From assembly GCA_003245715.1 (NCBI GenBank), contig QKCJ01000031.1, positions 1 to 64,000 of the forward strand: a stretch of DNA of 64,000 nucleotides, written 5' to 3'. The translations under genes and the position numbers were made by a program. The notes below the pieces were generated by a model that did not search any database, was not told the DNA's origin, and saw only the letters and a list, made by a program, of their open reading frames with translations. The stretch's first letter is position 1, and every line of letters starts with the position of its first letter. Below, piece after piece: positions 16,624-25,366 of the stretch. This stretch comes from a bacterium (lineage in GTDB: Bacteria; Planctomycetota; SZUA-567).

Positions 16624-18009
16624 ATGGCTGAAATTATCCGACTTGTCTGCCCTGAGTGTGACGCGGTACACCGTGTAAAAAGCATTACACTGGGCAAACT
16701 TTACCGCTGCAAAAAATGCAAATCCGGGCTGATTACCATGTCACCGGCCGTTCTTTCCTGCCCATCCTGCGGAGGGACAACCCCGCCGGCGCATATTGAA
16801 GTTTCGCGCCTGATAACCTGCGAACAGTGTGAGGAAGCGCCGCTGCTGAGTGTGCGTTTTGCCAATATCGGTACACGGCAGCGCAGTCTACACAGCCTGC
16901 CTTCGCTTGAAGAGAGTAAACAATCTGATGAGTCTGAACCGGCAAAAGGGCAATCCGCAAAAATAACCTCCCAGCCAGAGGAAGAACTGACTTCTGTTTT
17001 TGAGCCACCTCTGCCGGAACCGAAAGTTTCCCCGGCAAACAAAAAACAGAGGGAGCCAGACAGTCATTTAACCGGTTATCCGGATAATGACGCAGTCTCC
17101 CCAGAAGAGGAGGATAAACAAACCAACCATGCCGCGCTAAAAAATGATCGTGAAGATAACGAGGTCTCACAACCCGCGCACCAGATACCCAACGATGCTT
17201 CAGACGCAGTTTCGCTGGAAGAACAGGATTTTCAGGACGAGCCGGATATTGATGACAAGAATGACACCGTTTTCAATGTTCCTGAGACTGAGCCAGAGAG
17301 CCGCAAGCTCACTGACGATGATGAAATAACCCGCGGTGATCTGGACAGTGCAAGGCGCTCCGCCCATAGCAGCAAATATGATACTGCGGTATTAATGAGC
17401 AATGAAGACTTCACCCAAGCCGACCTTTTTGAGCAACCGCCGTTATACAAAGAGAATGACACCACACTTAACCCTGCGGTGAATGATGACACGGATTTGC
17501 CTGATGATTACCGGCGGCAGAATATTGATGACATCGGCAACGAGCCATTACATACAGAACCACCGGCCTTCCGCGAAAGTGCTGTTGAGGTTGGCTACCA
17601 CTCATCCGGTGAAATCAGCGAGCTGCAGCTGACTATTGAAGAAATTGTCAGGCGTTGCCAACAGCCGGTAGTTGAGGAGATCACCAGAAACCGCCTGCGC
17701 GCCCCGCTCTGGGTAACGATAACTCTGGCGCTGCTTCTGGTTGGGTTGTATGGCTGGCTTATCGGCGAGATGGATACGGTCAGGGCTGATCTTCGCGCGG
17801 CCAAGGCAAAGCTTGAGGATAATGATGCCCTGCTTGATAAACGCAGTGAAGATTTTGCCAAAGAGCGCAAGAAGCTTCTTGACCTTCTTGACCAAAAAGA
17901 ACTCGATAAGAAGAAACTTGAGCGCGACCTTACTGAGATAATGCAAAAGAATGAGATGCTGCGCAAGTCCATGCTTGGCCTGCCAGGCCCTGATTTAGGC
18001 ATAGACTGA
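16624..18009 (+). CDS. Zinc-ribbon membrane protein with C-terminal coiled coil
   Basis: The 461-residue product has an N-terminal zinc ribbon (CPECDAVHRV ... CKKCKSG, about residues 9-37) and a second set of cysteine pairs (CPSCGG, CEQCEE, about 47-72). A long acidic disordered region rich in Asp, Glu and Ser covers about 90-350. A single transmembrane helix lies near 364-383 (VTITLALLLVGLYGWLIGEM), followed by a coiled coil of about 65 residues (DLRAAKAKLEDNDALLDKRS). With no signal peptide the zinc ribbons should be cytoplasmic and the coiled coil periplasmic. This zinc-ribbon/helix design recurs at 48146-49522 and in PVC genomes generally. It precedes the micro-ORF and lipB. Function unknown. 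Confidence 0.75.
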   Translation: MAEIIRLVCPECDAVHRVKSITLGKLYRCKKCKSGLITMSPAVLSCPSCGGTTPPAHIEVSRLITCEQCEEAPLLSVRFANIGTRQRSLHSLPSLEESKQSDESEPAKGQSAKITSQPEEELTSVFEPPLPEPKVSPANKKQREPDSHLTGYPDNDAVSPEEEDKQTNHAALKNDREDNEVSQPAHQIPNDASDAVSLEEQDFQDEPDIDDKNDTVFNVPETEPESRKLTDDDEITRGDLDSARRSAHSSKYDTAVLMSNEDFTQADLFEQPPLYKENDTTLNPAVNDDTDLPDDYRRQNIDDIGNEPLHTEPPAFRESAVEVGYHSSGEISELQLTIEEIVRRCQQPVVEEITRNRLRAPLWVTITLALLLVGLYGWLIGEMDTVRADLRAAKAKLEDNDALLDKRSEDFAKERKKLLDLLDQKELDKKKLERDLTEIMQKNEMLRKSMLGLPGPDLGID

Positions 18010-18041
18010 GCAGGCTGATAACCGCTCCTACCGGAAGACCG

Positions 18042-18134
18042 ATGAAGCAATACACCCTTACATTACTGATGCTGTTGGCACTAACAGGCGTGATCTACGG
18101 TTACGTCGCGGCGATTCTGACGATCATCAGATAA
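18042..18134 (+). CDS. 30-residue single-pass membrane micro-ORF
   Basis: The frame reads MKQYTLTLLMLLALTGVIYG followed by ten more residues and a TAA stop. Nearly the whole peptide is one hydrophobic helix with a basic N-terminus. GGAAG sits four bases before the ATG. It lies 32 bases after the zinc-ribbon gene and its stop codon is two bases before the lipB start, so it fits as a cistron of the same operon or as a leader that couples translation to lipB. It is too short to assign to a family. Confidence 0.5.
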   Translation: MKQYTLTLLMLLALTGVIYGYVAAILTIIR

Positions 18135-18136
18135 AA

Positions 18137-18862
18137 ATGGAGAACACCTTGGCAATGTCCCAGCCTACCCCGCAAATAAGCTACAGCCTGCACCATGGAC
18201 TCACTTATGCTGAGGGGCTTGCGCTGCAGCAGAGTTATCTTAAAAAAATGAAAAAGGACGATTCACAGCCGCAGCACATCTTCTTTGTTGAACACAAACC
18301 CGTCATCACACTCGGACGCTCGGGGGACGGCAGCAATCTCAAAGTAAGTGAAAACAAGCTCTCAGAAAAAGGAATTGAATTTCACCGTGTGGGCAGAGGG
18401 GGGGATATCACCTACCACGGTCCGGGGCAATGGACGGTCTATCCGTTGCTGCGCCTTGAGGACTTCTGCCGCGATCTGCACCGCTATATGCGGATGCTTG
18501 AAGAGGTGGTAATCAGTTATCTTTCGGGTTACGGCATAGATAGCGGCAGGCGCGACGGCAAGACCGGCGTCTGGATTGGCCACGACAAGATCTGCGCAAT
18601 CGGCGTATCGGTGAGTCGCTGGATAAGCTGGCACGGCTTTGCGCTCAATATCAACACCAACCTCAGCGCCTTTAGCGAATTGATGACCCCCTGCGGGATT
18701 AGCCCTGAAGACGGAGGGGTCACCAGCCTTAATCTGATTACCGGCAAAAAACAAAACCTGCGTGAGGAAGCAGAAAAAATAATGCGCGCGGTCTGCATGG
18801 TCATGCCGCTGAGCAATCCACAGCTGATAAAGGAAGAAGATGTCCAAGATTGTAACGCTTGA
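18137..18862 (+). CDS. lipB: Octanoyltransferase LipB
   Basis: LipB moves the octanoyl group from acyl carrier protein to lipoyl domains, the first step of lipoate synthesis. The 241-residue product has all family marks: VITLGRSGDGSNL, the substrate pocket VGRGGDITYHGPGQWTVYPL, KTGVWIGHDKICAIGVSVSRW with the catalytic lysine, HGFALNINTNL and the catalytic cysteine in FSELMTPCGI. A later in-frame ATG at 18155 also fits the family start, with GGAG 12 bases upstream; the earlier ATG is close to the micro-ORF stop, so coupling is possible. No lipA is beside it. The 3' end overlaps the next gene by 23 bases, so the two are cotranscribed. Confidence 0.93.
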   Translation: MENTLAMSQPTPQISYSLHHGLTYAEGLALQQSYLKKMKKDDSQPQHIFFVEHKPVITLGRSGDGSNLKVSENKLSEKGIEFHRVGRGGDITYHGPGQWTVYPLLRLEDFCRDLHRYMRMLEEVVISYLSGYGIDSGRRDGKTGVWIGHDKICAIGVSVSRWISWHGFALNINTNLSAFSELMTPCGISPEDGGVTSLNLITGKKQNLREEAEKIMRAVCMVMPLSNPQLIKEEDVQDCNA

Positions 18863-19766
18863 AGAATTTGCGCCCATTCGTGAAAAATACCGTACCGAAG
18901 GCAAGACCCTGGTCTGGACTAACGGCTGCTTTGATCTTCTGCATGCAGGCCACCTGCAAAGTCTGCGCCTCTCACGCGCAAAAGGTGATGCGCTTATCGT
19001 GGGCGTGAATGCCGACAAATCAGTCAACAGTCTCAAAACTCCCGATCGTCCCTTTGTCAATGAAGACGACCGCGCGACGATGCTGGCGGCTCTGGAATTT
19101 GTCGATCATGTAATCATCTTCAGTGATAGGCGCTGTGATAAAATACTTGCAGCAGTTAAGCCGGATATCGCGGTTAAGGGTGAGGATTATAATCTTCAGA
19201 CCGTCGATCAGGACGAACGCGCGGCAGTTGAAAATAACGGCGGACGCATTGAATTTATCCCGCTGGTCAAGGGGCTGAGTACAAGTAATCTTGTAAAAAA
19301 AATCCGTCGTTCTGATCCGGAGAAAATTATTTCCGGCGCCTTTGCCTTTATCCGCGACGGGCAGAACCGCCTTCTGATGGTTGCCAACAATTACAGTGAA
19401 GGCATCAAGTGGGGACTTCCCGGCGGCGGGCATATCCGTGAGGAAACTTTAGAGTCAACCGTTATCCGCGAGGTCGAGGAAGAGACAGGACTGAAAGTGA
19501 GAATCAGACGCTATCTCGGACTGATTGAACGCATCGACATGAACATCAACCTGCATCTTCTCTGCAACCAGTTTGAAGCAGAAGTTACCGGCGGCGAGCT
19601 TTATGTGCGCCCCAACGAAGAACACGTAATCGAAGCGAAATTCCTGACGGCTGAAGAGATCGCCGGCTTTGAGGGAACGATCCTCGGCAGGGAATATGTT
19701 CTGAAATATCTGGCAGATCCCGAGAATTACCCAAACTATATCAAAATGTTCGCCGGGGAAGAGTAA
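18840..19766 (+). CDS. RfaE2-like nucleotidyltransferase fused to a Nudix hydrolase
   Basis: This 308-residue protein joins two enzymes. Residues 1-155 are a cytidylyltransferase-like domain with TNGCFDLLHAGHLQSL (HxGH at 35-38) and VKGEDY, closest to the adenylyltransferase half of HldE (RfaE2) that makes ADP-heptose for LPS. Residues 163-300 are a Nudix hydrolase with a perfect Nudix box from Gly 196 (then Glu 202, REVEEETGL at 210-218). The ATG overlaps the last 23 bases of lipB. Possible roles are nucleotide-sugar synthesis with removal of a faulty product, or another nucleotidyl transfer such as NMN or CDP-alcohol metabolism. Fusions of adenylyltransferase and Nudix domains are known for NadM-type enzymes, but the N-terminal half here looks RfaE2-like. 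Confidence 0.85.
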   Translation: MSKIVTLEEFAPIREKYRTEGKTLVWTNGCFDLLHAGHLQSLRLSRAKGDALIVGVNADKSVNSLKTPDRPFVNEDDRATMLAALEFVDHVIIFSDRRCDKILAAVKPDIAVKGEDYNLQTVDQDERAAVENNGGRIEFIPLVKGLSTSNLVKKIRRSDPEKIISGAFAFIRDGQNRLLMVANNYSEGIKWGLPGGGHIREETLESTVIREVEEETGLKVRIRRYLGLIERIDMNINLHLLCNQFEAEVTGGELYVRPNEEHVIEAKFLTAEEIAGFEGTILGREYVLKYLADPENYPNYIKMFAGEE

Positions 19767-19821
19767 GCCCCGTCTGCGATAAGGGTTCAAAAAAAACAGC
19801 AATAACGTCTGCACGCAATCT

Positions 19822-20130
19822 CTACTCCAGCGATTGGATTATATTTTGAATTTTCTCAGCACTGAGACCAGAGAGAATAAATTTCTTCTCGGAAGAAGTG
19901 TCGCCGCTTTTAAGAATGATATCACGCTGCGCCAGCCCAAAAGATTTTGCCAGCATTTTGATTATTGCCTTATTGGCCTTGCCCTTTTCAGGCGCGGTCG
20001 TCACCTCAACACGCAGAGCCCCCGCGTGAACGCCACCGACATGGTTTTTGCGCCCGCCAGCCCTGACCTTGACCGGAAGCAACACCCCGTCCTCAAGTGA
20101 CTGAAGCTGTACGGATTCACCAGCAGACAT
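19822..20130 (-). CDS. DUF167 (YggU) family protein
   Basis: The 102-residue product matches the YggU family in length and motifs: GVLLPVKVRAGGRKN, ALRVEVTTAPEKGKANKAII and KMLAKSFGLAQRDI, KSGDTSSEKKF. The conserved APxxGKAN segment is complete. The family is widespread; its biochemical function is not settled. The gene begins two bases after the FHA kinase gene ends and must be cotranscribed with it. In many bacteria yggU lies near yggS and proC, and both are indeed found just upstream at 21867-23406, so this small cluster is ancient in type, with the kinase inserted. Confidence 0.9.
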   Translation of the reverse strand: MSAGESVQLQSLEDGVLLPVKVRAGGRKNHVGGVHAGALRVEVTTAPEKGKANKAIIKMLAKSFGLAQRDIILKSGDTSSEKKFILSGLSAEKIQNIIQSLE

Positions 20131-20132
20131 AG

Positions 20133-21806
20133 CTATTTTTTTATCAGCCCGCTAAGGCGTTTGCGCTCACGTACAGTCATCATTGAGTAATTCTTGTCCT
20201 CGGCGAAGATCGTGGAAAGATAATCAATCTGTTTTAAGAGCTGCTCAGCGGAGGCGCCGCTCTCACGCAGGTCAAGGTAGGAATTCCATTTCCGGCGGAA
20301 GAACAGTTCCTTCTCAAGAGCAGCCTGAGATTTTTCAAGGGCAGCAATCTTGTCATCAACTTTTTTCATGTTTGCGGCATTCAGGGCTACCTTGGTCTTG
20401 AGCAGATTAAGAAGACCTATCGCCGCAGAGTATTCATCGTTTTTCTCGTGAACCGCCACTTCTTCAAACACAGAAACAACCGGGTCGCGGTTAATCTGCC
20501 AGTAGATGCCGCCAGCTAAAGCAAGTACAAGAACAATCCCGACAAACACAATGCTTCTTGACCTACTCCTGCGGCGCTTGCGCCCTCCTGTAGTTTTAAG
20601 GCGTGACGCAGCGGAAAAGCTGCCCGTGCCAGGCTTTACAGCTCCCATCAGAACCGTCGGATCTTTCTTGCGAGACTTTCTCTGTTTCTTGCCGACATTT
20701 TCAAGCAGACGAAGAAGTTCAGTTGCTGAAGGACAGCGGTCCTCAAGATTCTTCTCCATGAGAAAGTCAATAATATCCGCAAGCTCAGCCGGGCAGTCAG
20801 GCGCAAACCCCAGAATATCCGGATGCTCCTCGACTACCTGCTTTTTCATTACCTCACGTGCCGAGGCACCGGAAAACGGAGTCCGCCCCGCCAGCATCCG
20901 AAACATCGTACAACCAAGCGAGTAAAGGTCGGCACGGTGGTCAACAGGCTTGCCGCGGGCCTGCTCAGGCGCCATATAATGCGGCGACCCGAAAACTTCC
21001 TTACGCCGCTCCTGAAACCCGCTGACACTTCGCGCAATACCAAGGTCAGCAATTTTTGCCGTACCGGTAGTGGTAAACATTATATTGTCAGGCTTGATAT
21101 CGCAGTGGACAATCCCCTTGCCCTCGGCGTACTCAAGCCCCTTGGCAACATCGGTGATAATACTGACAACATCCTTGGCGGTCAGACGGTCGCTCTCACG
21201 GAGCTTACCGGTAAGGTCACCCCCGCCAACATACTCCATGCAAATATAACAAACGTCACCCGACTCACCAACATCATGAACCTGGACAATATTGGCATGG
21301 TTAAGATTACCAGACGCCCTTGCTTCGCTGAAGAACTTGTCAACGAAATCACGGTCTTTGGCGTGTTCAGCCGAAAGCGTTTTTATCGCCACCTCCCGCT
21401 CAAGGCTCAACTGGCAGGCACGGTAAACCTCACCCATACCCCCAACCCCAATACGCTCGTAAATTTCATAACCGTCAATAACCGGCAAGCTGTCATGCGA
21501 GGCTTCCTCAGCGGTCTCGTCACGCTCATAAAAACGCAGATAGGTGCTTCCCGCCTTAATCAGGTCGCCATGCCTTACGGGTGAGCTTGGCAGGTTGACA
21601 TCGTTGATCTCAATGCCATTTGAGCTGCCCAGATCCTCAACCATCCAGCCATTGCTGTTATTGATGATTTTAAAATGCTCACCTGAGGCGAATGGATCAT
21701 TTATAGTGATATCCGCAGTGTCAGCCCGACCGCAGACAACTTCATCCTTGCCAATATGAAAGACTTTTCTTTTATCAGCACCACTCTCGCATAACAACGT
21801 AGCCAA
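20133..21806 (-). CDS. FHA-domain serine/threonine protein kinase, membrane-anchored
   Basis: The 557-residue product has an FHA phosphothreonine-binding domain (about 15-90, VVCGRADTADITIND, DLGSSNGIEIN), a protein kinase domain (about 113-375) and one transmembrane helix near 424-443 (SIVFVGIVLVLALAGGIYW). The kinase looks active: IGVGGMGEVYRA glycine loop, VAIKTL lysine, HCDIKPDN catalytic loop and DLG metal motif. The C-terminal 110 residues, outside the membrane by this topology, are a charged helical region. The start codon is preceded by the usual spacing of a modest ribosome site. It is a Hanks-type kinase of the PVC kind and may sense envelope signals. The DUF167 gene follows two bases later. 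Confidence 0.9.
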   Translation of the reverse strand: MATLLCESGADKRKVFHIGKDEVVCGRADTADITINDPFASGEHFKIINNSNGWMVEDLGSSNGIEINDVNLPSSPVRHGDLIKAGSTYLRFYERDETAEEASHDSLPVIDGYEIYERIGVGGMGEVYRACQLSLEREVAIKTLSAEHAKDRDFVDKFFSEARASGNLNHANIVQVHDVGESGDVCYICMEYVGGGDLTGKLRESDRLTAKDVVSIITDVAKGLEYAEGKGIVHCDIKPDNIMFTTTGTAKIADLGIARSVSGFQERRKEVFGSPHYMAPEQARGKPVDHRADLYSLGCTMFRMLAGRTPFSGASAREVMKKQVVEEHPDILGFAPDCPAELADIIDFLMEKNLEDRCPSATELLRLLENVGKKQRKSRKKDPTVLMGAVKPGTGSFSAASRLKTTGGRKRRRSRSRSIVFVGIVLVLALAGGIYWQINRDPVVSVFEEVAVHEKNDEYSAAIGLLNLLKTKVALNAANMKKVDDKIAALEKSQAALEKELFFRRKWNSYLDLRESGASAEQLLKQIDYLSTIFAEDKNYSMMTVRERKRLSGLIKK

Positions 21807-21866
21807 GCCACAACTCCCATACAGAAATTCAACAACCGACCAGCCCTAAAGCCTCAAATAATATAA

Positions 21867-22673
21867 TCAGCCTGAAAGCTCAACACTCCTGCGACAGGCA
21901 GCATTAACCCCATTCTGCAGAACTTTGTCAAAACCGCAGGACATGAATTCCTTAATAGCAGCTTCAGTTGTACCGTTGGGGCTTGTAACCTTGCGCCGTA
22001 GCTCTGCGGGGGTATCCTCTGAGTTAGCCATCAATGTGGCTGAACCAATAACCGTCTGCTGGGCCAGTTTCCTAGCCATTACAGGATCAAGACCAACATG
22101 AATAGCCGCATCAGCCAATAGCTCGGTAAAGAGGAAGAGATAAGCCGGGCCGCTACCGGAAACCGCAGTAACCGCGTCAAGCAAGTTCTCTTCGACCTCG
22201 CAGGACTCTCCAGCCGCCGCACACATATCAAGCACCATCTCAACATCCTGCGCAGTTGAATTACATCCACCCGCAACCGCACTCATGCCAGCGCCAACCA
22301 GCATCGGCGTATTGGGCATGACCCGGACAATCCGCGTACCTTCCTTAACCACCTTGGATATTTTCGCGGTACGGATTCCCGCAGCAATGGAGATAATCAG
22401 CTTGTCAGGGCCTAGTTTGTCACCAATACCGGCAAGGACATCAAACATCATCTGCGGTTTGACGGCGAGCAGAATTATGTCACATGCCGCCGCGTCTGAA
22501 TTATCCTCACTAACCCGCACGCCCATATCACTGAACTTGGCACGCCTCTCTGCAGTCGGGTCACACGCAACCACCATCTCCGGCTTAATCAGACTGCTGC
22601 CAAGCACGCCGCCAACCAGCGCCTCAGCCATATTACCCGCACCAATAACCCCAAGTGTCTTATTATCAAACAC
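21867..22673 (-). CDS. proC: Pyrroline-5-carboxylate reductase
   Basis: ProC reduces pyrroline-5-carboxylate to proline with NAD(P)H, the last step of proline synthesis. The 268-residue length is normal. LGVIGAGNMAEALVGG is the dinucleotide-binding fold, VKPQMMFDVL the conserved strand, RVMPNTPMLVGAGMSA and VSGSGPAYLFLFTELLADAA the catalytic and dimer signatures, and KVTSPNGTTEAAI the C-terminal active-site loop (usually SPGGTT; here N replaces the first G). The gene lies 46 bases after yggS, a common neighbour pair. The call is secure. Confidence 0.97.
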   Translation of the reverse strand: MFDNKTLGVIGAGNMAEALVGGVLGSSLIKPEMVVACDPTAERRAKFSDMGVRVSEDNSDAAACDIILLAVKPQMMFDVLAGIGDKLGPDKLIISIAAGIRTAKISKVVKEGTRIVRVMPNTPMLVGAGMSAVAGGCNSTAQDVEMVLDMCAAAGESCEVEENLLDAVTAVSGSGPAYLFLFTELLADAAIHVGLDPVMARKLAQQTVIGSATLMANSEDTPAELRRKVTSPNGTTEAAIKEFMSCGFDKVLQNGVNAACRRSVELSG

Positions 22674-22719
22674 GCTTACTCGTCCTTATTAAAAAATTTA
22701 TTTATCGCACAGGCAAAAA

Positions 22720-23406
22720 CTATCGGTACAGCGCAGTCCCCACCCGGACATGAGTCGCCCCCTCTTCAACAGCGACCTCATAATCATTACTCATTCCCAT
22801 CGAAAGACAATCAAGCGCTACGCCACATTCAGCCCCAAGCCTGTCGCGCAACTCCCGCAGACCGGCAAAGACCGGCCTCGTATCCTCCGGCTCATCATAA
22901 AACGGCGCCATCGTCATCAGACCGCAGACCTCAAGGTTATCATAAGCCAGCACACTCTCAAGAAAAGCTCTGGCGTTATCAGCAGTAAGGCCGTACTTGC
23001 TCTCCTCGCCACTGATATTAACCTCGAGAAATACCTTCACTTTACCAATGCCCTGCTTTTGCGCTTCAGTTGAGAGCACCTTCGCAAGCTTCAGAGACTC
23101 AAGGCTATGCACGCAGCGAAACCCCTCAAGAGCTTCCGAGGCTTTATTGCGCTGCAGATGCCCGATAAAATGCCAGTTGTAATTCTCGTTGCAGAAAAAA
23201 TCGGTCTTGGTAAGGCCAACCTGCACCCGGTTCTCACCAAAATCCCGCACGCCTAAACGCGCAAGCTCCGCGACCTCTTCATTACCGACAGTCTTGGTGA
23301 CAGCGATCAGACAGACCTCATCCTCACTGCGCCCGGCGCGCTTACAGGCACGGGAAATATTATCCCGCACCCTCTCAAGATTAGCCGCAATATTCTCAAC
23401 CGGCAT
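22720..23406 (-). CDS. yggS: YggS family pyridoxal phosphate homeostasis protein
   Basis: This 228-residue cytoplasmic protein binds pyridoxal phosphate and keeps its free level in balance; it has no known catalysis. LIAVTKTVGNEEV contains the cofactor lysine, DFGENRVQ and WHFIGHLQRNKA are family signatures, and LEVNISGEESKYGL and CGLMTMAPF follow. SMGMSNDYEVAVEEGATHVRVGTALY is the phosphate-binding end. GGGAG stands seven bases before the ATG at 23406; an in-frame start at 23445 would add 13 unconserved residues. It is the first gene of the yggS-proC pair. Confidence 0.95.
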   Translation of the reverse strand: MPVENIAANLERVRDNISRACKRAGRSEDEVCLIAVTKTVGNEEVAELARLGVRDFGENRVQVGLTKTDFFCNENYNWHFIGHLQRNKASEALEGFRCVHSLESLKLAKVLSTEAQKQGIGKVKVFLEVNISGEESKYGLTADNARAFLESVLAYDNLEVCGLMTMAPFYDEPEDTRPVFAGLRELRDRLGAECGVALDCLSMGMSNDYEVAVEEGATHVRVGTALYR

Positions 23407-23508
23407 AAAAAACTCCCGGAGCCTGTATCTGAAAAACAAAGGCAACGCAGTACAAAAATACGAACAAGCGCCGCAAAACAGACAAAAGGCTGTCTCTCAG
23501 ACAGTCTC

Positions 23509-23886
23509 TTATCTTTCAACAATCTGCAGAATATTACCCTCTGGATCACAGAAGTTTCTGAGCCTGCCGCCGCCAACCGCCGGGCTGATCTCATTAGTCC
23601 AGGTGATACCGGACTTTTCCAGAGTACTGATTGCAGTATCAAGATTCTTGACACGCAGAGCAAGGTGGCTCAGACCTGCGGTGAAGACACTGCGTGCAGG
23701 ACGCGGTGATCCGTCTTCGGGCATGATCTCAAGATAAGTTCCATCAGCAAGACCAAGCAACCATGCACCACCAGCAACCTCGGCTTTCTTCTCAAAACCA
23801 AGCGTGTCAATGTACCATGTGCAAAGTCCGGCTACATTACCTGTAGCAATCGCAGGGTGGTCTACCCCTGTAAGAAAATCTGGCAT
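23509..23886 (-). CDS. VOC (glyoxalase/bleomycin resistance) family protein
   Basis: The 125-residue product has the two beta-alpha-beta-beta-beta modules of the VOC fold. Metal-site positions appear in GVDHPAIATGN (His), YLEIMPEDG (Glu), LSHLALRV (His) and FCDPEGNILQIVE (Glu). Such proteins include glyoxalases, epimerases and resistance proteins; the role here cannot be told. The ATG at 23886 has AAGGA nine bases upstream, whereas an ATG three codons earlier sits directly on that site, so I prefer the later start. It is 102 bases upstream of yggS on the same strand. Confidence 0.85.
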   Translation of the reverse strand: MPDFLTGVDHPAIATGNVAGLCTWYIDTLGFEKKAEVAGGAWLLGLADGTYLEIMPEDGSPRPARSVFTAGLSHLALRVKNLDTAISTLEKSGITWTNEISPAVGGGRLRNFCDPEGNILQIVER

Positions 23887-24049
23887 TTTTTGCATTCCTT
23901 GTAATATCTATTAGTTCAAATTGTTAAAAAAAACATATATGTGTCAAGTTAAGAATATATGATATAATATTTATTTGCCTAATGACTTTCAACATATATA
24001 CTCATAAAATATGGAGTTTATGTATACAAATCAATATAAAGGCAATAAA

Positions 24050-25045
24050 ATGAGTAACAAAACCTATATTTACACCGGAGAATTAAAGCATTGGCCGGAC
24101 AATTACGACTATGATCCGACTTACGGAATGAGTAAGGAGGAGTTTTTTAATTTCGGCCCACCCCCGGAACCTGAGGATTTTGCCGACTTCTGGCAGGAGA
24201 CCTACAGGCTTAACAGTGAGATTCCGCTGCGCTATTCAGTCAAAAAAATATCCCTGCCCTACGACAACGATTATGACAAATACGAGGTCTACTATGACTC
24301 ATGGGAACACTTCCGCACCGGGGCGGTTGTCTGTATTCCGCGCAATGGCATCGTCAAACAAGGTCATATTGCCGGCCACGGTTACGGCGGCAGAACAAAC
24401 TTTTCCGTAGACCGGGCGATCAGGGACGCGGCATTCATTTATCCGGTACACCGTGGCTTTGATATGTCAAAACATGGAGAATTTCCCGAGAATAACTCCT
24501 CAAAACATGTTGTCCATAATATTGAATCACGCGAGGATTATATAATCAGGGGCTGTGTAGCTGAAATGTGGACGGCGGTGTCGGTGCTTCTCGATTTTGT
24601 CCCGGAAGTCGGTGAAACTATCTCCTACAGCGGCGGAAGCTTCGGGGGGGGGATCGGCGCTCTTGCCCTGGCCTGGGAGAAACGCGTAAAGAAAGCAAAG
24701 CTGTCTGTCCCGACCTTCGGACACCACCCCAGCCGCCTTGCCTGCAAATGCAGGGGCAGTGGCAACGCTGTAAGCGAATACTACCGCCTGCGCCCGGAAA
24801 TAGCCGATGTTCTTCGCTACTACGACGCTGCAATTGCCGCTAAATATATTGACATCCCGACTCTGGTACTCCCGGCGTTTTACGACGCAGTAGTGCCACC
24901 TCCGGGACAGTTTGCCGTCTGCAACGCCATAAAGGGGCCGACCACCTACTACATAACCTCATCCGGTCATGGCGTCTTCGATGACAACCGCTTTGAGTAT
25001 GACAACATGTTCGCCGTTGATGAAGAATTTTTCGCCCTGAGATAA
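24050..25045 (+). CDS. Acetylxylan esterase / cephalosporin deacetylase-like hydrolase
   Basis: The 331-residue product matches the AXE1 carbohydrate esterase family 7 fold, an alpha/beta hydrolase. The nucleophile elbow is GGSFGGG, the catalytic Asp is in LPAFYDAVVPPPGQF and the catalytic His in TSSGHGVF. The N-terminal PPPEPEDFADFWQETY is typical of the family. There is no signal peptide, so it acts in the cytoplasm, probably removing acetyl groups from short oligosaccharides or related esters. GHGYGGRTNFSV forms the oxyanion side. The ATG at 24050 has AAAGG seven bases upstream; the in-frame start at 24011 lacks this. TATAAT near 23958 may be part of its promoter. No sugar genes are adjacent. 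Confidence 0.85.
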   Translation: MSNKTYIYTGELKHWPDNYDYDPTYGMSKEEFFNFGPPPEPEDFADFWQETYRLNSEIPLRYSVKKISLPYDNDYDKYEVYYDSWEHFRTGAVVCIPRNGIVKQGHIAGHGYGGRTNFSVDRAIRDAAFIYPVHRGFDMSKHGEFPENNSSKHVVHNIESREDYIIRGCVAEMWTAVSVLLDFVPEVGETISYSGGSFGGGIGALALAWEKRVKKAKLSVPTFGHHPSRLACKCRGSGNAVSEYYRLRPEIADVLRYYDAAIAAKYIDIPTLVLPAFYDAVVPPPGQFAVCNAIKGPTTYYITSSGHGVFDDNRFEYDNMFAVDEEFFALR

Positions 25046-25081
25046 CAACTGACGATGATGAATATTTAACCTTAAACAGAA

Positions 25082-25113
25082 AACGCCCGCAGGATTAATC
25101 CGTGGGCGTTTTT
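25082..25113. terminator. Bidirectional hairpin terminator
   Basis: AACGCCCGC pairs with GTGGGCGTT (one G-T pair) around an 11-base loop that can pair AGGATTAATCC further. T-runs follow on the plus strand (five T) and, shorter, on the minus strand. It lies between the plus-strand esterase gene and the minus-strand cysteine-rich ORF. Confidence 0.8.
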
Positions 25114-25147
25114 AAATATTTCTCACTCAGAATCAGCGCCTTGCAGC

Positions 25148-25366
25148 CTACCAGACAACGCAAGGTTTGGGCAGCATCTGACGTTCCTGCTCGATACGGC
25201 GGTCATTACGGAATGCCTTTTCAAGCCAGATTTTCGGTGCATGCCCCTCACAGAAACGCTTGCCTGACAAGACGTCCATAACGACGCAGCGCTTCTCACA
25301 CCCCTCCTTGCTGCAGGTGGCAAGCGATTCAACAAAGAGTATGTTTATAGCAATGGTATTTTCCAT
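25148..25366 (-). CDS. Small cysteine-rich hypothetical protein
   Basis: The 72-residue frame reads MENTIAINILFVESLATCSK and then has CEKRC and FCEGHAPKIW. Four cysteines and a histidine within 25 residues could form a zinc site. The start lacks a strong ribosome site (GGAATA precedes the ATG). The overlapping frame is shorter in conserved features. The shared bidirectional terminator just after it supports real transcription. I do not recognise a family. Confidence 0.45.
   Translation of the reverse strand: MENTIAINILFVESLATCSKEGCEKRCVVMDVLSGKRFCEGHAPKIWLEKAFRNDRRIEQERQMLPKPCVVW

Noticed and set aside
20823-21584. 253-residue plus-strand frame opposite the FHA kinase
   Set aside because: The opposite strand holds an intact kinase with all catalytic motifs. 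This frame has no conserved pattern.
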